From NCBI GenBank assembly GCA_030834765.1, contig JAUQXG010000205.1, positions 1 to 8,466 on the forward strand: a DNA stretch of 8,466 nucleotides, given 5' to 3'. This DNA is from Lutispora sp. GTDB taxonomy: Bacteria; Bacillota; Clostridia; Lutisporales; Lutisporaceae. Numbering within the stretch: the stretch's first letter is position 1; the number at the start of each line of letters is the position of its first letter. Positions 6,349-8,466 of this stretch are shown here, in pieces. The notes below the pieces were generated by a model. It did not search any database, was not told the DNA's origin, and saw only the letters and a program-made list of their open reading frames with translations. The position numbers were made by a program, and so were the translations under genes.

Positions 6349-6956
6349 TAGAGATTTTGATTGCTTCTATTTTAATGATGGGGATATTTACAGTAGGTGT
6401 ACGAAGGATAAGGATGATAAAGCTTGGGTATATGCTTCAGTCCCTATGTATTTCATTTATATGTATTTATCTTGGTATGAAATCAGGAGATTTCCACTAC
6501 TTCATTGTAGGTGGATTAACTATTGTAGCGAAGCTAATATTTATTCCTTATGTAATTGATAAGGCAAGTGCGAAATCAAATCAAAATAGGGAGATGCAGC
6601 CTTATATTACTGGGTTTTGGTCCTATATATTTGCTGGAATCAGTATTGCTATTAGTTTTGGGATATTAAGAAACTTCGGGAATGATATTTTGAAAGCTGC
6701 AATTGTTTTGATGGTTATCGGTGCAATGATTATTGTAGGTAAAAAAAATGTCATAACACAAATGATTGGGTTTTTGACTATGGAAAATGGATTTGTTCTG
6801 ATTCAGCTGGCATTAGTAAAAATGTCCCTATTGATTGAGGCTGGAATCATGTTAGAAGTATTGATTTTGTCAGGAATCATGTCCATGATGAGTATATATA
6901 TAAGCAAGGAATTTAATACACAAGATACAGATCATTTGATAAATCTGAAAGAATAG
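6345..6956 (+). CDS. hyfE: Hydrogenase-4-type membrane subunit E (HyfE, NuoK-related)
   Basis: This small, very hydrophobic subunit has 203 residues from the TTG start, with about six to seven membrane helices; E. coli HyfE has about 216 residues by recollection. The N-terminal part (1-70) is followed by a short polar loop around ASAKSNQNREMQP (74-86). A second half carries the clearest family mark, MIGFLTMENGFVL (140-152), where E147 corresponds to the conserved membrane glutamate of NuoK-like subunits. In complex I-type machines such subunits sit between the NuoH-like and antiporter-like subunits and relay charge along the membrane axis. Its position between hyfC and hyfF is the usual order. 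The start choice is less certain than for the neighbours because an upstream in-frame TTG exists. The stop lies 14 bases before hyfF. Confidence 0.85.
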   Translation: MIEILIASILMMGIFTVGVRRIRMIKLGYMLQSLCISFICIYLGMKSGDFHYFIVGGLTIVAKLIFIPYVIDKASAKSNQNREMQPYITGFWSYIFAGISIAISFGILRNFGNDILKAAIVLMVIGAMIIVGKKNVITQMIGFLTMENGFVLIQLALVKMSLLIEAGIMLEVLILSGIMSMMSIYISKEFNTQDTDHLINLKE

Positions 6957-6970
6957 CAGGTGGATAGGTA

Positions 6971-8428
6971 ATGTATATTTTTCTTTTACTATTTGTTTTG
7001 TTAATCGTGTCAACCATAAGCTTTAAGGATATAAAAATCATATCCTATGCTCATATTGCAGGAATGCTGCTTCTTCTTGCAATGGTTTTTCAAACACTAA
7101 TTATGGTAAATAAAACAGAAGTGATATTTTTAGGAAATGAATTTTTTATGATAGATAGCTTAAGTGCCATACAAATGATTATCATTTCTGTGGTTTCATT
7201 TATCAGTATATTATATTCTCATAACTATATACAGGATCAATTAGAGGATGATGCAATAAAACCAGAAAAAGCAAAACTATACTATATGCTTATTGATTTA
7301 TTTATTTTTTCAATGTATTTTGTGTCAGCAAGCAATAATATTGCAGGTATGTGGATAGGCCTTGAAGGAACAACCCTTTCTATTGCATTTTTAATTGGGT
7401 TTAGAAGAGACAAATTATCCTTAGAAGCAGCATGGAAATATATCATTATTTGCTCTTTAGGAATCGGCTTAGGCTTAGTAGGCATTGTGCTTTTCATTTA
7501 TTCTGTTGGTATGGGAGCAGAGTTGGAAGTTCTTAATTGGACTTATATTATAAAAAACTATCAAGTTTTTGACAGAGATATCGTTAAAATTGCCTTTGCG
7601 TTTATTTTTATAGGGATAGGGACGAAAGCAGGAATCGCTCCTATGCATACTTGGATGCCTGACGGATATAGTGAAGCACCATCACCTGTTGCAATGATTT
7701 CAGGAATACTTTTAAATGTTGCACTCTATGTAATCGTTAGATTTTATATAATCATGAGATTTATATATGGAATGGACAATGTTAGATATCTATTCATTAT
7801 ATTTGCATGCTTTTCACTCCTTGTTGCAGCATTCAGTATGTTAAAGCAAGGTAATTTTAAACGGCTTCTTGCCTTTTCTTCTATTGAAAACATTGGGATA
7901 ATCACATTAGGTCTGGGTGTTGGCGCATATATCAGTGTATTAGGTGCATTGATTCATTCCATCATTCATTCTTTTGCAAAAACCTTGCTTTTTATTACAG
8001 CGGGAAATATGCAGCGAGGTTTAAAGACCAATCGAGTAGATAAAATAGAAGCTTTAATAAAGATCATGCCTAAAAATGCCATTGTTATGATAATTGGTAT
8101 GCTTATTTTGACAGGAGCGCCCCCCTTTGCAGCATTTTTCAGCGAGTTTTATATATTAGCTGGAGCGATACAAAGAGGGCATTATGTTAGTGGAGTTTTG
8201 CTTGCAATTTGCATTTTGGTTGCTTTTGCAGCATTTTTAAATATATTATTTAAAATGATATTTAAATTGGATAAAGATGTAGAGTACAAGCCTTTAAAGG
8301 ATGATAGTAAAAATATGTTAGGTATAGTTGTTACATTTACTTTTATTATCATAATCAGTCTTATGTGGTCAAATCTATTTTATCCAATTCTTAGCAAAGC
8401 AACAATGATAATATGTGGAGTTCAGTAA
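6971..8428 (+). CDS. hyfF: Hydrogenase-4-type antiporter-like membrane subunit F (HyfF, NuoL/M/N family)
   Basis: This is the second antiporter-like subunit, 485 residues with about 14 membrane helices. Two hydrophobic segments (1-17 and 23-46) precede the IDSLSA motif (61-66). Family marks are WIGLEGTTLSIAFLIGF (128-144), LEAAWKYIIICSLGIGL (151-167) and MHTWMPDGYSEAPSPVAMIS (225-244), which separate HyfF from HyfB and NuoM. Likely ion-path residues are E132, K219 in GTKAG, K337 in HSFAKTLLF and E392 in FFSEFYIL. At the helix 8 position where HyfB has K181 this protein has N249 (LLNVALY), which I recall as usual for HyfF. The start is ATG, preceded by AGGTGG (6958-6963) with a 7-base spacer. 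The next gene begins 18 bases after its stop. Length and motifs appear complete. Confidence 0.92.
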   Translation: MYIFLLLFVLLIVSTISFKDIKIISYAHIAGMLLLLAMVFQTLIMVNKTEVIFLGNEFFMIDSLSAIQMIIISVVSFISILYSHNYIQDQLEDDAIKPEKAKLYYMLIDLFIFSMYFVSASNNIAGMWIGLEGTTLSIAFLIGFRRDKLSLEAAWKYIIICSLGIGLGLVGIVLFIYSVGMGAELEVLNWTYIIKNYQVFDRDIVKIAFAFIFIGIGTKAGIAPMHTWMPDGYSEAPSPVAMISGILLNVALYVIVRFYIIMRFIYGMDNVRYLFIIFACFSLLVAAFSMLKQGNFKRLLAFSSIENIGIITLGLGVGAYISVLGALIHSIIHSFAKTLLFITAGNMQRGLKTNRVDKIEALIKIMPKNAIVMIIGMLILTGAPPFAAFFSEFYILAGAIQRGHYVSGVLLAICILVAFAAFLNILFKMIFKLDKDVEYKPLKDDSKNMLGIVVTFTFIIIISLMWSNLFYPILSKATMIICGVQ

Positions 8429-8446
8429 AAAGGTGGAAGTGATTTT

Positions 8447-8466
8447 ATGAATATGAATGGATTAAG
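8447..8466 (+). CDS. Start of next gene in the hyf operon (probably the hydrogenase-type large subunit; cut by window)
   Basis: An ATG at 8447 opens a frame (MNMNGL) that runs off the right edge. AAGGTGG (8430-8436) lies 10 bases upstream, and the gap from the hyfF stop is 18 bases, in line with the spacing of the operon. Only six codons are visible, so the product cannot be identified from sequence. By the usual hyfB-C-E-F-G-I order it should be the NuoC/NuoD-like or NuoD-like large subunit. That assignment rests on context alone. Confidence 0.5.

Noticed and set aside
3574..8428. Respiratory complex I (nuo) or Mrp-type antiporter operon
   Set aside because: HyfC has the ARIPIDNPETHLELTM and VHEAM motifs of hydrogenase-type subunits, HyfF has the LEAAWKYIIICSLGIGL motif, and HyfB the DTWGCGF motif. 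NuoA, NuoJ and three-antiporter order, or MrpB-G genes, are absent.

Overview
The window reads left to right on the + strand throughout and holds two unrelated operons back to back. Base composition is AT-rich, Shine-Dalgarno sites are strong, GTG and TTG starts are used, and the second operon belongs to an anaerobic energy-metabolism family. Together these suggest a low-GC Bacillota, most likely an anaerobic member of the Clostridia. This is an inference; no marker gene in the window settles the taxonomy.

Region 1 (1-3402) is the end of an ABC transporter operon of the sugar/nucleoside (RbsA/RbsC, YufO-like) type. It contains a tandem-domain ATPase cut by the left edge, followed by two paralogous inner-membrane permeases. 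The first pair of genes overlaps by 13 bases and the second pair is 3 bases apart, so the three are surely co-translated. The permeases probably form a heteromeric channel driven by the two-domain ATPase. No substrate-binding protein is visible; it could lie upstream of the window. The substrate cannot be read from the sequence.

Region 2 (3403-3573) is a 171-base spacer. It holds a strong intrinsic terminator for the transporter operon and a plausible sigma-A promoter with an extended -10 element for the next operon. A 10-base palindrome lies on the -10, and two copies of a 9-base direct repeat flank it, which could be an operator.

Region 3 (3574-8466) is the membrane arm of a complex I-related, energy-converting hydrogenase-type complex, in the order hyfB-hyfC-hyfE-hyfF, followed by the first 20 bases of another gene. 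HyfB and HyfF are antiporter-like subunits (NuoL/M/N family), HyfC is the NuoH-like subunit that joins membrane and peripheral arms, and HyfE is related to NuoK. By family precedent the next genes should encode the peripheral arm: a NuoD/[NiFe]-hydrogenase-like large subunit and a NuoB-like small subunit. Whether the complex is a true group 4 [NiFe] hydrogenase or a nickel-free 'energy-converting hydrogenase-related' (Ehr-type) complex depends on cysteine motifs beyond the right edge.

The most unusual features are a HyfB that starts directly at the third helix of the family fold, lacking the two N-terminal helices that HyfF in the same operon keeps; a 73-base gap with a hairpin and a 17-codon ORF that ends on the hyfE start codon; and a promoter region with repeats. 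I saw no RNA genes, mobile elements or CRISPR arrays.
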